Source of the DNA: Marinobacterium rhizophilum DSM 18822
Lineage (GTDB): Bacteria; Pseudomonadota; Gammaproteobacteria; Pseudomonadales; Balneatricaceae
Direction: 5' to 3'
Assembly (NCBI RefSeq): GCF_000378045.1
Contig: NZ_KB899089.1
Location: forward strand, 337,959 to 401,958
Length of the DNA: 64,000 bases
The translations under genes were made by a program, and so were the position numbers. Under the pieces are notes generated by a model. It made no database searches and was not told the DNA's origin. It was given only the letters and a program-made list of their open reading frames with translations. Of the stretch, positions 48,553 to 58,459 are shown piece by piece. Every line of letters begins with the position of its first letter. Position 1 is the stretch's first letter.

Positions 48553-48586
48553 ACTATAGGGTCGAACTGTGACACTAATATGACAC
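48553..48586 (-). promoter_or_regulatory. Pho box and -10 element of pstS
   Basis: On the minus strand: GTGTCAT, ATTA, GTGTCAC (48569-48586), each half matching CTGTCAY at 6 of 7. Then 10 nt, then TATAGT (48553-48558). This is the textbook layout of a PhoB-dependent promoter. Confidence 0.9.
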
Positions 48587-48716
48587 TGCCTTGGGGTCTG
48601 CGAGTTGCGTCTTTCCGCGGGCGGAACCGGAATACCGGTACTCTAGAGGTAGTGATTTGTGCAGCTGCGAAGATTAAACTCAGTGCATTCAAAATTTTCA
48701 GGTTGGAAGGTCGATC

Positions 48717-49115
48717 ATGTCCAGTATAGATGAGCAAAATCCGCTGCCCAGCGGTGAGCTGAGCCTTAAATTGCCGGCCAGCAGCCAGGCAACCAACATG
48801 TTTGGTGACGTCTACGGCGGCTGGGTTGCGGCGCGGGCGGTTGAAGCGGCGGAAATTCGAGCGGCCAAGATTGCCGAGGGCCGCATCGCCACAGTGTCAG
48901 TGGGGAGCATGGATTTTCTCTCGCCGGTGCTGGTGGGAACCATCCTCAGCTTTTATACCCAGGTGGTTGAACTGGGCAACAGCTCAGCGCGTATCTCGGT
49001 TGAGGTCTGGGGACGCTGCCCGGACGGCCGGGAGCCGCGCAAGGTGACCGAATTCGAGTGTGTGCAGGTTGCCATTGACCAGCACGGACACATTCGCCCG
49101 TTGCCGGTGCAGTAA
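48717..49115 (+). CDS. Hotdog-fold acyl-CoA thioesterase (YciA-like)
   Basis: 132 residues. The pattern SSQATNMFGDVYGGWVAARAVEAAE contains the catalytic N-x-x-G-D of YciA-type thioesterases, and VSVGSMDFLSPVLVGTILSFY is the conserved central strand region. Hydrolyses acyl-CoA in the cytoplasm; preferred chain length not known. Single gene, divergent from pstS. Confidence 0.85.
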   Translation: MSSIDEQNPLPSGELSLKLPASSQATNMFGDVYGGWVAARAVEAAEIRAAKIAEGRIATVSVGSMDFLSPVLVGTILSFYTQVVELGNSSARISVEVWGRCPDGREPRKVTEFECVQVAIDQHGHIRPLPVQ

Positions 49116-49224
49116 TCGCACCCGGCGGGTGAGTCATTCCAGCTGGGCCTTCCAGTTGAACGGTGTCGGACTTTAATGGACTAACAGGGCCCGGCTTGGC
49201 CTGCGCTATGGAGATGGCACACAG

Positions 49225-50073
49225 ATGCGGCGTATAAAACTACTCAGGATGGCGCTGTCGACGTTGCTCGGATGGCGCCGTCAGGGTTACTTCCTGCCTT
49301 ACCGTTATGCCGATCAGCTGCCGGAGGCAACGCCGTCCTATGGCGCGATCGAACAGTGGCTGGCGCAGCATGAAGTGCAGTTCGGCCAGCGGCTTGCCGC
49401 GCTGGAGGCTTTTGCGCCGCAGTTGCAGAGTTTCAACGATACGCAACCGCCGCTGCCGCGCTGGCAGCAGAGCTGGTTTCCACGCCTGGACGGCGCCATG
49501 GCCTATGGCCTGACCCGCCAGATCCGTCCGCACCGGATTGTCGAGGTGGGCTCCGGCCACTCCACGCGCTTTTTTGCCCAGGCCTGTCGGGATGAGGGTC
49601 TGGATACTGAGTTGGTCTGCATTGACCCCGTGCCGCGCGCGGACCTGTCCCGGCTGGATGTGACGCTGGTGCGTACGCCGGTGCAGCAGGCGGATATGGC
49701 ACTGTTTGAGCGCTTGCAGGCGGGGGACATGCTGTTCATAGATTCCAGTCACCTGCTGTTGCCCGGCAGTGATGTCGACTGGCTGCTGAACCGGGTCTGG
49801 CCGCGGCTGGCCGCAGGCGTGCTGGTGCATTTTCATGATGTCCTGCTGCCCGATGACTATCCCGCCCACTGGCGCTGGCGTGGTTACAACGAGCAGCAGG
49901 GAGTGGCGGTTCTGCTGGGCAGCGGCGCCGCCGAACCGCTTTGGGCCAGCCACTATGTGGCGAGTCGCATGCAGTCACAGCTGCAGGGCAGCGTTGTGGC
50001 ACGCCTGCCAATACCGGACGAAGCGCTGGAAACCAGCCTCTGGCTGCGCAAGCTTACACCGGCCATCGGATAA
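49225..50073 (+). CDS. Class I SAM-dependent methyltransferase-like protein
   Basis: 282 residues. The SAM-binding motif I HRIVEVGSGHSTRFFAQA and the acidic strand ELVCIDPVPRADLS are clear, then DMLFIDSSHLLLPGSDVDW and VLVHFHDVLLPDDYPAHW; this pattern (Methyltransf_24) occurs in sugar and lipid-modifying enzymes. Substrate unknown. Convergent with uvrD, 43 nt between stops. Confidence 0.8.
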   Translation: MRRIKLLRMALSTLLGWRRQGYFLPYRYADQLPEATPSYGAIEQWLAQHEVQFGQRLAALEAFAPQLQSFNDTQPPLPRWQQSWFPRLDGAMAYGLTRQIRPHRIVEVGSGHSTRFFAQACRDEGLDTELVCIDPVPRADLSRLDVTLVRTPVQQADMALFERLQAGDMLFIDSSHLLLPGSDVDWLLNRVWPRLAAGVLVHFHDVLLPDDYPAHWRWRGYNEQQGVAVLLGSGAAEPLWASHYVASRMQSQLQGSVVARLPIPDEALETSLWLRKLTPAIG

Positions 50074-50116
50074 TTGTTGTGCCGGTGCCGAATGCGCCCT
50101 GCAGGCTGTGCCCAGT

Positions 50117-52336
50117 CTACAGCGGCTGCAGGTTGGCAAAACCGAGCATCAGCCACTTGGCCCCTTCGTCGTCAAAGTTTACCTGCACCCGGGCCTTGGG
50201 CCCCGATCCTTCGTAATTGATCACGGTACCTTCGCCGAACTTGGCATGACCGACGCGCTGGCCCAGGGAAATGCTGGTCGCGGGGACTTCGGCATTGGCC
50301 AGGGATGCCCCCGTGCCCTGGAACAGCGGCTCGCTCGGTGTCCGCGCCGTCAGCGGGCGGCGCACCTGGGCGTTGAGGCGCACTTCCTCGATCAGTCCGG
50401 GTGGTACTTCCTGAATAAAGCGCGAGGCCCGGTTGAAGTTTTCCTGGCCGTGCAGTCGGCGCGATTCGGCGTAGGTAAGGTACAGCTTCTGCATGGCGCG
50501 GGTAATGCCGACGTAACACAGGCGGCGTTCTTCCTCGAGCCGGCCGGGTTCCTCGATCGACATCTTGTGCGGGAACAGGCCTTCCTCCATGCCCGCCAGG
50601 AACACCAGCGGAAACTCCAGGCCCTTGGCCGAGTGCAGGGTCATCATCTGTACGCTGTCCTGGTGTTCGTCGGCCTGGGCATCGCCGGCATCCAGCGCAG
50701 CCTGGTCGAGAAAGGCGATCAGCGGAGTACGCGCCTCGTCTTCTTCGGTCTCGACATCTTCCTGCCAGCTGCCGGCGAACTGCCGCGCAGCGGTGATCAG
50801 TTCGTCCAGGTTTTCGAGGCGGGACTGCGCCTTTTCGCCCTTTTCCTTTTCATGGTGCTGAATCAGGCCGCTGTGCTTGATCATGTGCTCGGTCTGTTCG
50901 TGCAGCTGGGTATCCCGCGTGTCGGCGTCGAGCCGGTCGATCAGCTCGAGAAAGGCCCGCAGCGCGTTGCCGGCACGGGCCGGCAGCAGGCCCTGCTCGA
51001 TGATTTCGCAGGCGGCCTGCCACATGCTGAGCTCCTGCTCCCGGGCGTGCTGGCGCAGCAACTCGATGGTGCGGGTGCCGATGCCGCGGGTTGGCACGTT
51101 GATCACGCGCTCCATGGCGGTGTCATTGTGGCGGCTCGACATCAGGCGCAGATAGGCCAGGGCGTTCTTGATCTCCAGCCGGTCGTAGAAGCGCTGTCCG
51201 CCGTAGATGCGGTAGGGCATACCGGCACGGATGAGCATTTCCTCGATAATGCGAGACTGGGCGTTGGAGCGGTACAGCACGGCGGAGTCTGCCCGCAGGT
51301 TGCCGTCCTGGACCCACTGCTGAATGCGACCGACAATAAAGGTGGCTTCGTCCTGCTCGTTGAACGCGGAATAGACTGACAGGGGTTCGCCATCGCTGCC
51401 CTCGGTCCAGAGCTGCTTGCCCAGACGGCCCTGGTTGTTGCCGATCACGGCATTGGCCGCCTGCAGGATACTGTTGGTGGAGCGGTAGTTCTGTTCCAGC
51501 TTGATGGTGGTGGTGCCGGGGAAATGTTCCGGCAGGTTCTGGATGTTTTCGATGCGGGCGCCGCGCCAGCCATAAATTGACTGGTCATCGTCGCCCACGG
51601 CCATCAGTTTGCGCTCGCTGCCGCACAGCAGCCGCAGCCAGGCATACTGGATCGCGTTGGTGTCCTGGAATTCGTCCACCAGCAGGTAGCGGAAACGCTC
51701 CTGGTAATGCTTGAGCAACGCCGGTGAACGGTCGCGCAGCAGCTCCAGGCTGCGCAGCAGCAGTTCACCGAAGTCGATCATGCCGCCACGTTCGCAGGCC
51801 TGCTCGTAGGCGACGTAGACGTTCAGCATGGTGCGCTGAAAGGGATCGTTCGACGGCTCTATGTGACGGGCGCGCAGACCTTCGTCCTTCTGGGCGTTGA
51901 TGAACCACTGGAACTGCCGCGCCGGCCAGCGCTGTTCGTCCAGGTTCATTTCCTTGGCCAGGCGCTTGAGCAGCCGCAGCTGGTCGTCGCTGTCCATGAT
52001 CTGAAAATTGTCGGGCAGCCCGGCATCGCGCCAGTGCGCGCGCAGCAGGCGGTGCGCCAGACCATGGAAGGTGCCAACCCACATGCCGTGCGGGTTGAGC
52101 CCCAGCAGTTCCTCGATACGCCCGCGCATCTCCCGCGCCGCCTTGTTGGTAAAGGTCACTGCCATGATCGAGTAGGGCGAGATGTCCTCGACCTGAATCA
52201 GCCAGGCAATACGGTGCACCAGCACGCGGGTTTTGCCGGAGCCGGCACCGGCCAGTACCAGCAGGTTCTGCACCGGTGCAGAGACCGCTTCACGCTGGGC
52301 ATCATTGAGGGAGTCGAGAATCGGGGTTACATCCAT
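50117..52336 (-). CDS. uvrD: DNA helicase II
   Basis: 739 residues, the size of UvrD (720). SF1A helicase motifs in order: Q-motif LNDAQREAVSAPVQNLLVLA, Walker A AGAGSGKTRVLVHR, motif Ia TFTNKAAREMRGRI, motif II LVDEFQDTNAIQ, motif III GDDDQSIYGWRGA, motif IV QNYRS, motif V TLHSAKGLEFPLVFLAG, motif VI EERRLCYVGITRA. Ends with a Tudor-like domain GQRVGHAKFGEGTVINYEG. Works in mismatch and nucleotide-excision repair. Confidence 0.97.
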   Translation of the reverse strand: MDVTPILDSLNDAQREAVSAPVQNLLVLAGAGSGKTRVLVHRIAWLIQVEDISPYSIMAVTFTNKAAREMRGRIEELLGLNPHGMWVGTFHGLAHRLLRAHWRDAGLPDNFQIMDSDDQLRLLKRLAKEMNLDEQRWPARQFQWFINAQKDEGLRARHIEPSNDPFQRTMLNVYVAYEQACERGGMIDFGELLLRSLELLRDRSPALLKHYQERFRYLLVDEFQDTNAIQYAWLRLLCGSERKLMAVGDDDQSIYGWRGARIENIQNLPEHFPGTTTIKLEQNYRSTNSILQAANAVIGNNQGRLGKQLWTEGSDGEPLSVYSAFNEQDEATFIVGRIQQWVQDGNLRADSAVLYRSNAQSRIIEEMLIRAGMPYRIYGGQRFYDRLEIKNALAYLRLMSSRHNDTAMERVINVPTRGIGTRTIELLRQHAREQELSMWQAACEIIEQGLLPARAGNALRAFLELIDRLDADTRDTQLHEQTEHMIKHSGLIQHHEKEKGEKAQSRLENLDELITAARQFAGSWQEDVETEEDEARTPLIAFLDQAALDAGDAQADEHQDSVQMMTLHSAKGLEFPLVFLAGMEEGLFPHKMSIEEPGRLEEERRLCYVGITRAMQKLYLTYAESRRLHGQENFNRASRFIQEVPPGLIEEVRLNAQVRRPLTARTPSEPLFQGTGASLANAEVPATSISLGQRVGHAKFGEGTVINYEGSGPKARVQVNFDDEGAKWLMLGFANLQPL

Positions 52337-52469
52337 GGCGGCAACAATCGGGCTCTGCGGTTGGTCCCGGGGACGGCAGGCCAGTAGAGGCCGGCTGTTC
52401 CGGGAAGGTAAATGGCTGTATGGGCGTCCAGTATAACCCGAACGCCTGCGCTTGGCTTGCGGCCTCGAG

Positions 52470-53447
52470 TCAGGGCAGCTGCGAGGGCTGCTCGATCCGG
52501 TGCAGCAGGATGCGCTTGAGCTCGGCGGGGTCCTTGAGCTTCATTTCACCGCCCTGGCGTGTGGCCTGTGCGATGCCGAGCCAGGGAATCAGGCGCGACA
52601 GCCAGAAGCGCATGGCCGCGGTGCGGGTCAGCTGCGGCCAGACCTGGCGCTCGTCGTCCGTGAAGGGACGCACCGCGTTGTAGGCACGCAGCAGTGCGCG
52701 CTCGCGCTCGGGGTCTATGGTGCCATCGGCGTTGACGCACCAGTCGTTGGCCACGATCGCCAGGTCGTAGAGCAGGTAGGCGGTGGCGGCGTTGTAGACG
52801 TCCAGAATCGCGCTCACGTCGGTGCCGCTGAACAGGGCATTGTCGTGGAACAGGTCGCCGTGGATCACGCCCATTGGCAGGTCCAGACCGGCGGCACGCA
52901 GGGTATCGAAGTTGCGCACTTCGGTACTGAGCAGCAGTGCTTCGTCTTCCGGCAGTCGGCTGGTAATCTGCTGGCTCTCGCGGCGCCACCAGAACACACC
53001 GCGGTGGGCCTGGCGCTGCAGATAGAAATCGCTACCCGCCAGATGCAGCTTCGCAAGCGCTGTGCCGATAGAGGTGCAGTGCGCCGGGCTGAGTTCCTCG
53101 GGGTGCACATGCGTGCCAGCAAAACGCGGCAGCAGCAAGGCTGGCCGACCGTGCAGCTGTTTCAGGGCGATGCCGTCACGATCCTTGAACGGCGCAGGAA
53201 CGGGAACGGCGCGCTCAGCCAGCCAGCTGGTCAGCTCAACGAAAAAGGGCATTTCCTCCAGTGTAAATTCTTCGAACAGGGTGAGGACATATTCCTGTTC
53301 GAGGCCGTCAGGGTCGCTAAGCGTGACGAAATAGTTGGTGTTTTCTATACCGCCTTCGATACCCTTGTGGGCGACCAGTGTGCCGAGATCAAAGTCGGCC
53401 AAGAGGCGGTTGAGGTCCTGTGCAGTTACTTCTGTATATACCGCCAC
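52470..53447 (-). CDS. thrB: Homoserine kinase, APH type
   Basis: 325 residues of the choline/aminoglycoside kinase fold, not the GHMP fold of E. coli ThrB. Phosphotransfer motif MGVIHGDLFHDNALF and Mg2+ motif VSAILDVYNAATAYLLYDLA are clear. Pseudomonads have this type beside polA. Makes O-phosphohomoserine for threonine. The DUF2782 gene is 4 nt upstream. Confidence 0.9.
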   Translation of the reverse strand: MAVYTEVTAQDLNRLLADFDLGTLVAHKGIEGGIENTNYFVTLSDPDGLEQEYVLTLFEEFTLEEMPFFVELTSWLAERAVPVPAPFKDRDGIALKQLHGRPALLLPRFAGTHVHPEELSPAHCTSIGTALAKLHLAGSDFYLQRQAHRGVFWWRRESQQITSRLPEDEALLLSTEVRNFDTLRAAGLDLPMGVIHGDLFHDNALFSGTDVSAILDVYNAATAYLLYDLAIVANDWCVNADGTIDPERERALLRAYNAVRPFTDDERQVWPQLTRTAAMRFWLSRLIPWLGIAQATRQGGEMKLKDPAELKRILLHRIEQPSQLP

Positions 53448-53451
53448 AATA

Positions 53452-53733
53452 TTACCAGCTGAAAATGACCCATTTGGGGATTAGCAGGGAGGATTCTTCG
53501 AAGCGGCTGAATTCACCGCTACCCTCGACCGGCACCAGATAATAGGGTTTCCCGATTTTGGGAACAACCTTGACCTCTTTCAGCACACCATTGACACGGT
53601 ATTCATAAAAGGCGCTTTCGTCTTTATGGCGAATAGTGATTTGCGGGGCGTCCGGTTCGAATTCCGGCAGCGTCTCCGCCTGCGCCGGCGGCACCAGCAA
53701 CAGGCTGGCGAGCAACAGCAGTTTTTTCATCAT
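53452..53733 (-). CDS. DUF2782 small exported protein
   Basis: 93 residues from the first of two ATGs at 53733. Signal peptide ends at PPAQA; then a short acidic beta-rich domain (APQITIRHKDESAFYEYRVN, KPYYLVPVEGSGEF). DUF2782 proteins sit beside polA and thrB in Pseudomonads; the role is unknown. Four nt before thrB, so coupled. Confidence 0.85.
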   Translation of the reverse strand: MMKKLLLLASLLLVPPAQAETLPEFEPDAPQITIRHKDESAFYEYRVNGVLKEVKVVPKIGKPYYLVPVEGSGEFSRFEESSLLIPKWVIFSW

Positions 53734-53811
53734 ATTTCCAATTTCGTTGGTTGGCTGCGGCATATTTAATATGATTGTCAGCCCTGACACTATCCCCCGG
53801 CACTAACAATC

Positions 53812-56583
53812 ATGGATACCGCTATGAGCGAGCAACACCCATCCCTCATTCTAGTCGACGGCTCTTCCTATTTATACCGCGCATTCTTTGCATCCCAGCA
53901 GGCGGACATGCGCACCAAGGATGGCTTTCCGACCGGCGCGGTGCGGGTGGTGACCTCGATGCTGCGCAGTCTGATCAAGCAGTACCCGAAAAGCCCGGTG
54001 GTGGTGGTTTTCGACGCCAAGGGCAAAACTTTCAGGGACGAACTGTTTGTCGAGTACAAGTCCCAGCGCCCGCCCATGCCTGACGACCTGCGACTGCAGA
54101 TTGAGCCGATTCACGACATTGTTCGGGCCATGGGGCTGCCATTGCTGATGGTTGACGGGGTCGAGGCGGATGATGTGATCGGTACCCTGGCACGTCAGGC
54201 CAGCGCCAAATCCATGAGCACGCTCATATCCACCGGGGACAAGGATATGGCGCAGCTGGTTGATGAGCATGTGACCCTGATCAATACCATGAATGATGTC
54301 CGCATGGATGCTGCCGGGGTGAAGGAAAAGTACGGTATCCCGCCGGAGCTGGTGATCGACCTGCTGGCGCTGATGGGTGACAAGGTCGATAACATCCCGG
54401 GCGTGCCGGGGGTGGGTGAGAAAACGGCGCTGGGGCTGCTGCAGGGCATTGGCGGTATCGCGGATCTGTACGAGAACCTGGATAAAATTGCCACTCTGGG
54501 GTTTCGCGGCGCCAAGACGATGGCCAAGAAACTGGAAGAAAACCGCGAAGCGGCCGAACTGTCCTATCTGTTGGCCACCATCAAGACCGATGTCGAGCTG
54601 GATCAGAGCGTAACCGATTTTGGACTGCCGACGCCCGATAATGACAAGCTGCTGGAGCTGTTTAAGCGGTTTTCGTTTCGCAGCTGGATTCAGGAACTGG
54701 GCGCCGGGTCTGCGTCCCAGATGAATGCTTCGAGCGCCAAGGATGCAGAAGACGGTGCCGCTGCGGTGCCTGCACAGATCGAGTATGAAACCGTGCTGGA
54801 GCAGGCTGATCTGGACCGCTGGATCGAGGCACTGCGAGGCTCGAGCCTGTTTGCCTTTGACACCGAAACCACCAGCCTTGATTCCATGCAGGCTGAGCTG
54901 GTCGGTGTTTCGTTTTGCATTGAGCCCGGTCGTGCGGCCTATGTGCCCCTTGCCCACGACTATGTGGATGCGCCGGATCAGCTGGACCGGGCCGCGGTGC
55001 TGGTACAGCTCAAGCCGCTGCTGGAAGATGCCGACCTGGCCAAGGTCGGTCAGCACATCAAGTACGACATGAATGTTCTGGCGCGCTATGGGATCAGCCT
55101 GCGGGGGGTGGCCTTTGACACCATGCTGGAGTCCTATGTGCTTAACTCCGTGGCGACACGTCATGACATGGACAGTCTGGCCGACGTCTATCTGGGTGTG
55201 CAGACGGTGCACTTCGAGGATATTGCCGGCAAGGGCAAGAAGCAGCTGACGTTTAATCAGATAGCGCTGGAGCAGGCCGCACCCTATGCCGCCGAAGATG
55301 CCGATATTACGCTGCGCCTGCACCAGGTGCTGTATGCCCGGCTGCGCGAGGAGGGCAGGCTGTTGCAGGTCTTCGAGGAAATCGAACGGCCGCTGATTCC
55401 GGTGCTGTCACAGATCGAACGCAATGGCGCCCTGGTGGATGCCAACCTGCTGGGCAAGCAGAGCATCGAACTGGGCGAGCGCCTGGTCTCGCTGGAGCGC
55501 GAGGCGTTTGAGCTGGCCGGACGGCCGTTTAATCTGGGTTCCCCCAAGCAGCTGCAGCAGATCTTCTATGAGGAGCAGAAGCTGCCGGTGCTGAAAAAGA
55601 CCCCCAAGGGGGCGCCGTCCACTGCTGAAGAGGTGCTGCAGGAGCTGGCGCTCGACTACCCTCTGCCCAAGCTAATTCTGGAGCACCGCGGCCTGAGCAA
55701 GCTCAAGTCGACCTATACCGACAAGCTGCCGCAGATGATCAATCCGAATACCGGCCGCATTCACACCTCGTATCACCAGGCCATAACCGCGACTGGGCGC
55801 CTGTCGTCGACGGATCCCAACCTGCAGAACATTCCTATTCGCAGTGCCGAGGGGCGCCGTATCCGCCAGGCCTTCATAGCGCCCCAGGGTTACCGCCTGG
55901 TGGCGGCCGACTACTCCCAGATTGAACTGCGCATCATGGCGCACCTGTCACAGGACAAGGGCCTGCTGAGTGCGTTCTCAAAGGGTGAAGACATTCATCG
56001 CGCCACGGCGGCGGAAGTGTTCAAGGTCGCGCTGGAGCAGGTCACCACTGAACAGCGGCGCAGCGCCAAGGCGATCAACTTCGGCCTGATCTACGGCATG
56101 TCAGCGTTCGGGCTGGGCAAACAGTTGGGAATTGGCCGTAACGAGGCGCAACAGTACATCGATCACTATTTCGCGACCTATCCCGGTGTGCAGCAGTACA
56201 TGGACGATATCCGTGAAAAGGCGCGGGCCCAGGGCTATGTCGAGACCCTGTTCGGGCGACGGCTGTACCTGCCGGAAATCAATGCCAGTAACGGCATGCG
56301 CCGCCAGGGTGCTGAGCGTACGGCCATTAACGCGCCCATGCAGGGTACGGCGGCCGATATCATCAAGCGCGCTATGGTGCAGGTAGCACAGTGGCTTGAT
56401 GAGACGGGGCTGGATGTCAAAGTCATCATGCAGGTACACGATGAGCTGGTATTTGAGGTGCGTGAAGACCTCGTGGAGGCCTTTGTGCCAGAGATCAAGT
56501 CGCGCATGGCCGCGGCGGCCGAGATGGCTGTGCCTCTACTGGTTGAAGCGGGCGTGGGTGCGCACTGGGACGAGGCGCATTAA
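53812..56583 (+). CDS. polA: DNA polymerase I
   Basis: 923 residues with all three activities: 5'-nuclease (~1-300, [16 protein letters not shown] and [15 protein letters not shown]), 3'-5' exonuclease with an intact catalytic [12 protein letters not shown], and polymerase with motif [18 protein letters not shown], motif [19 protein letters not shown] and motif [12 protein letters not shown]. An in-frame ATG at 53824 could also start translation. Okazaki fragment processing and repair. A candidate sRNA lies just downstream. Confidence 0.98.
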   Translation: MDTAMSEQHPSLILVDGSSYLYRAFFASQQADMRTKDGFPTGAVRVVTSMLRSLIKQYPKSPVVVVFDAKGKTFRDELFVEYKSQRPPMPDDLRLQIEPIHDIVRAMGLPLLMVDGVEADDVIGTLARQASAKSMSTLISTGDKDMAQLVDEHVTLINTMNDVRMDAAGVKEKYGIPPELVIDLLALMGDKVDNIPGVPGVGEKTALGLLQGIGGIADLYENLDKIATLGFRGAKTMAKKLEENREAAELSYLLATIKTDVELDQSVTDFGLPTPDNDKLLELFKRFSFRSWIQELGAGSASQMNASSAKDAEDGAAAVPAQIEYETVLEQADLDRWIEALRGSSLFAFDTETTSLDSMQAELVGVSFCIEPGRAAYVPLAHDYVDAPDQLDRAAVLVQLKPLLEDADLAKVGQHIKYDMNVLARYGISLRGVAFDTMLESYVLNSVATRHDMDSLADVYLGVQTVHFEDIAGKGKKQLTFNQIALEQAAPYAAEDADITLRLHQVLYARLREEGRLLQVFEEIERPLIPVLSQIERNGALVDANLLGKQSIELGERLVSLEREAFELAGRPFNLGSPKQLQQIFYEEQKLPVLKKTPKGAPSTAEEVLQELALDYPLPKLILEHRGLSKLKSTYTDKLPQMINPNTGRIHTSYHQAITATGRLSSTDPNLQNIPIRSAEGRRIRQAFIAPQGYRLVAADYSQIELRIMAHLSQDKGLLSAFSKGEDIHRATAAEVFKVALEQVTTEQRRSAKAINFGLIYGMSAFGLGKQLGIGRNEAQQYIDHYFATYPGVQQYMDDIREKARAQGYVETLFGRRLYLPEINASNGMRRQGAERTAINAPMQGTAADIIKRAMVQVAQWLDETGLDVKVIMQVHDELVFEVREDLVEAFVPEIKSRMAAAAEMAVPLLVEAGVGAHWDEAH

Positions 56584-56653
56584 TCACTTAACTGCGTAGC
56601 GGGATGAGGCTGCCGGTTCAGGCGCTGCTAAGAGAATAACTTTTGACAGCGCC

Positions 56654-56682
56654 GGAACTTTTGCTGCTGGGCAGACTCAACC
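56654..56682 (+). promoter_or_regulatory. SigmaE/AlgU-type promoter of the candidate sRNA
   Basis: GGAACTT at 56654-56660 is an exact match to the -35 of sigmaE/AlgU promoters; 16 nt later is TCAAC (56677-56681), close to the TCTGA/TCAAA -10. Predicted start is near 56688. A TTGACA at 56643-56648 without a good -10 is nearby. A stress-controlled sRNA is implied if the match is functional. Confidence 0.6.
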
Positions 56683-56687
56683 GATAG

Positions 56688-56812
56688 CAGAGTCACATTT
56701 TCACATTTATCTGTGCCATGGTCATGGTAGTGATCTCTGTCATAAGAAGCATGCGTTGAAGCCCTACACCTGTCTGTAATTCCCCTTCCAGCCAGTTGCA
56801 GGGCTTCTTTTT
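56688..56812 (+). ncRNA. Candidate sRNA between polA and engB (Spot 42/ErsA position)
   Basis: About 125 nt between the polA stop and the convergent engB stop. AGAGTCAC (56689-56696) can pair with GTGATCTCT (56730-56738, one bulge), so a 5' stem begins at the predicted start. A single-stranded C-rich loop (ATTCCCCTTCC) and an intrinsic terminator, GAAGCCCT (56758-56765) with AGGGCTTC (56800-56807) plus five T, complete the design of an Hfq-type sRNA. E. coli Spot 42 and P. aeruginosa ErsA lie in the same polA-engB gap; ErsA is driven by AlgU (from memory). I cannot align it to either. Confidence 0.6.
56758..56812 (+). terminator. Intrinsic terminator of the candidate sRNA
   Basis: 8-bp stem GAAGCCCT/AGGGCTTC, 34-nt loop, TTTTT. 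Lies 20 nt from the convergent engB stop, so it also ends read-through from polA. Confidence 0.75.
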
Positions 56813-56831
56813 GCATTTCCGCTGCCAGGTG

Positions 56832-57509
56832 TCAGGCCTCGTCATCACCCATGGCGTCATCGTCGATATCGTCTGCTTCGGCGTCGATGGAATCGAGCTG
56901 CAGCCAGCTATCGAGGCGGCTTTGCAGTTCCTCAACGCCGCTTTTCTTCAGCGCCGAGAAGGTCTGAACACTGACATTGTCCCCCAGTCGTGCCTTGAGT
57001 TCCTTGCGCAGGCTCAGCAGTGTACTCTGGGCGGGGCCGCGCTTGAGTTTGTCGGCCTTGGTCAGCAGAACGTGCAGTGGCATGCCGGTCGATTCACACC
57101 AGCCGATCATCATTTCGTCGAACTCTTTCATGGGGTGGCGAATGTCCATCACCAGTACCACGCCGCGCAGGCAGCCACGTTTTTGCAGATAGGCATCCAG
57201 GTGCTTCTGCCAGTGCTCTTTCATGGCAATCGGGACTTTGGCATAGCCATAACCGGGCAGGTCGACGATGCGCAGCCCCGGAATATTCAGATCGAAGAAG
57301 TTGATCAGCTGTGTGCGCCCTGGTGTTTTCGAGGTGCGGGCCAGCTTGGAATTGTTGGTCAGGGTGTTGATCGCACTGGACTTGCCAGCATTGGAGCGAC
57401 CGGCAAAGGCAACCTCGGCGCCTTCGTCTTCCGGGCACTGGCTCAGACGAGCCGCACTGGTGTTGAAAACGGCGCTGTTGTACTGGATGGGCGTGTCAGA
57501 GGTGGGCAT
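56832..57509 (-). CDS. engB: Ribosome-biogenesis GTP-binding protein
   Basis: 225 residues from ATG 57509. TRAFAC GTPase: G1 [13 protein letters not shown]2 TPGRTQ, G3 DLPGYGYA, G4 LLTKADKL, G5 FSALK. YihA/YsxC acts in large-subunit assembly. The acidic C-terminal tail ([17 protein letters not shown]) is an extension. Usual order polA-engB-cytochrome c4-dsbA. Convergent with polA and divergent from the cytochrome gene. Confidence 0.95.
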   Translation of the reverse strand: MPTSDTPIQYNSAVFNTSAARLSQCPEDEGAEVAFAGRSNAGKSSAINTLTNNSKLARTSKTPGRTQLINFFDLNIPGLRIVDLPGYGYAKVPIAMKEHWQKHLDAYLQKRGCLRGVVLVMDIRHPMKEFDEMMIGWCESTGMPLHVLLTKADKLKRGPAQSTLLSLRKELKARLGDNVSVQTFSALKKSGVEELQSRLDSWLQLDSIDAEADDIDDDAMGDDEA

Positions 57510-57707
57510 AGGAGCTCGCTTTGGTGCCTTGGACGGCGGCAGAACAGATCGAATCCGTTCCAGTTTATGTGGGTATTGGTTATAATGCCGCCAAATTTTA
57601 CCTGTGGCTGCGTATAACTGCCAGTCAAGGCAATACACTGAATACAAGTTTACGCCGGTGCGCCGGGGTGGATTCACACTTTATCAAGCAAGAGTCTGGG
57701 TTAGTCG

Positions 57708-58310
57708 ATGAATAAACTACTGATCAGCTTACTGGTGACCTTTGGGATCTCGGGCGTGGCACAGGCCGAAGGTGATGCCGCCGCTGGGAAAGCGAACACG
57801 GCTGTATGCGCCGCTTGCCATAGCGCCGATGGTAACAGCGCGGTACCGAACTTTCCCAAGCTGGCAGGGCAGAATGAAGCCTACCTGCTGAAGCAGCTCA
57901 AGGAAATCAAGGCAGGATCGCGCCAGGTGGTTGAAATGACCGGAATGCTGAATGGTTTCAGTGATCAGGATCTGGCTAACATTGCGGCATTCTTTGCCAG
58001 TCAGAAGGTACAGATCGGTCAGACGTCGCAGGAACTGGTTGAAGCCGGCCAGCAGATCTACCGTGCCGGCGTGATGGATAAGGGTGTTGCTGCCTGCACG
58101 GCCTGCCACTCCCCCAATGGTACCGGTAACTCCTCAGCCGGTTTCCCGGCGCTGAGCGGTCAGCATGCGGCCTATGTTGAAAAACAGCTGATGGCATTCC
58201 GTAACGGTGCGCGCGACAATGACCCGAACGGCATGATGCGTGATATCGCTGCAAAACTGAGCGACACTGAAATCAAGGCTGTGGCTGACTACGTTCAGGG
58301 CCTGCACTGA
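57708..58310 (+). CDS. Cytochrome c4, diheme
   Basis: 200 residues, signal peptide to VAQA (~20), two CxxCH heme sites: CAACH at 34-38 and CTACH at 130-134, with later methionines (e.g. VEMTGML, NGMMRDIA) as sixth ligands. Periplasmic electron carrier to terminal oxidases. Followed by a terminator. Confidence 0.95.
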   Translation: MNKLLISLLVTFGISGVAQAEGDAAAGKANTAVCAACHSADGNSAVPNFPKLAGQNEAYLLKQLKEIKAGSRQVVEMTGMLNGFSDQDLANIAAFFASQKVQIGQTSQELVEAGQQIYRAGVMDKGVAACTACHSPNGTGNSSAGFPALSGQHAAYVEKQLMAFRNGARDNDPNGMMRDIAAKLSDTEIKAVADYVQGLH

Positions 58311-58336
58311 GCCCGGCGTTCAGCGCAGGTTTGGAT

Positions 58337-58360
58337 AAGGCAGCTTAGGCTGCCTTTGTT
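58337..58360 (+). terminator. Terminator after cytochrome c4
   Basis: AAGGCAGC (58337-58344) pairs with GCTGCCTT (58349-58356) around TTAG; TTTGTTGT follows. Confidence 0.8.
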
Positions 58361-58459
58361 GTCATTGGGCAGTGGTCGCCGGGTGACCGACTTCGCCTGA
58401 ATGAACTTTGGTCGTTTCCGGTAGTCCCCGTATATCTACAGTTTTTCGGAGAAGGGAAG

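Noticed and set aside
49835..51379. 514-codon open frame opposite uvrD
   Set aside because: Antisense shadow of UvrD motifs; no family features.
53872..55323. 483-codon open frame opposite polA
   Set aside because: Antisense shadow of polA.
57510..57677. N-terminal extension of EngB by 56 residues
   Set aside because: Upstream part is unlike the family and would overlap the promoter region of the cytochrome gene.
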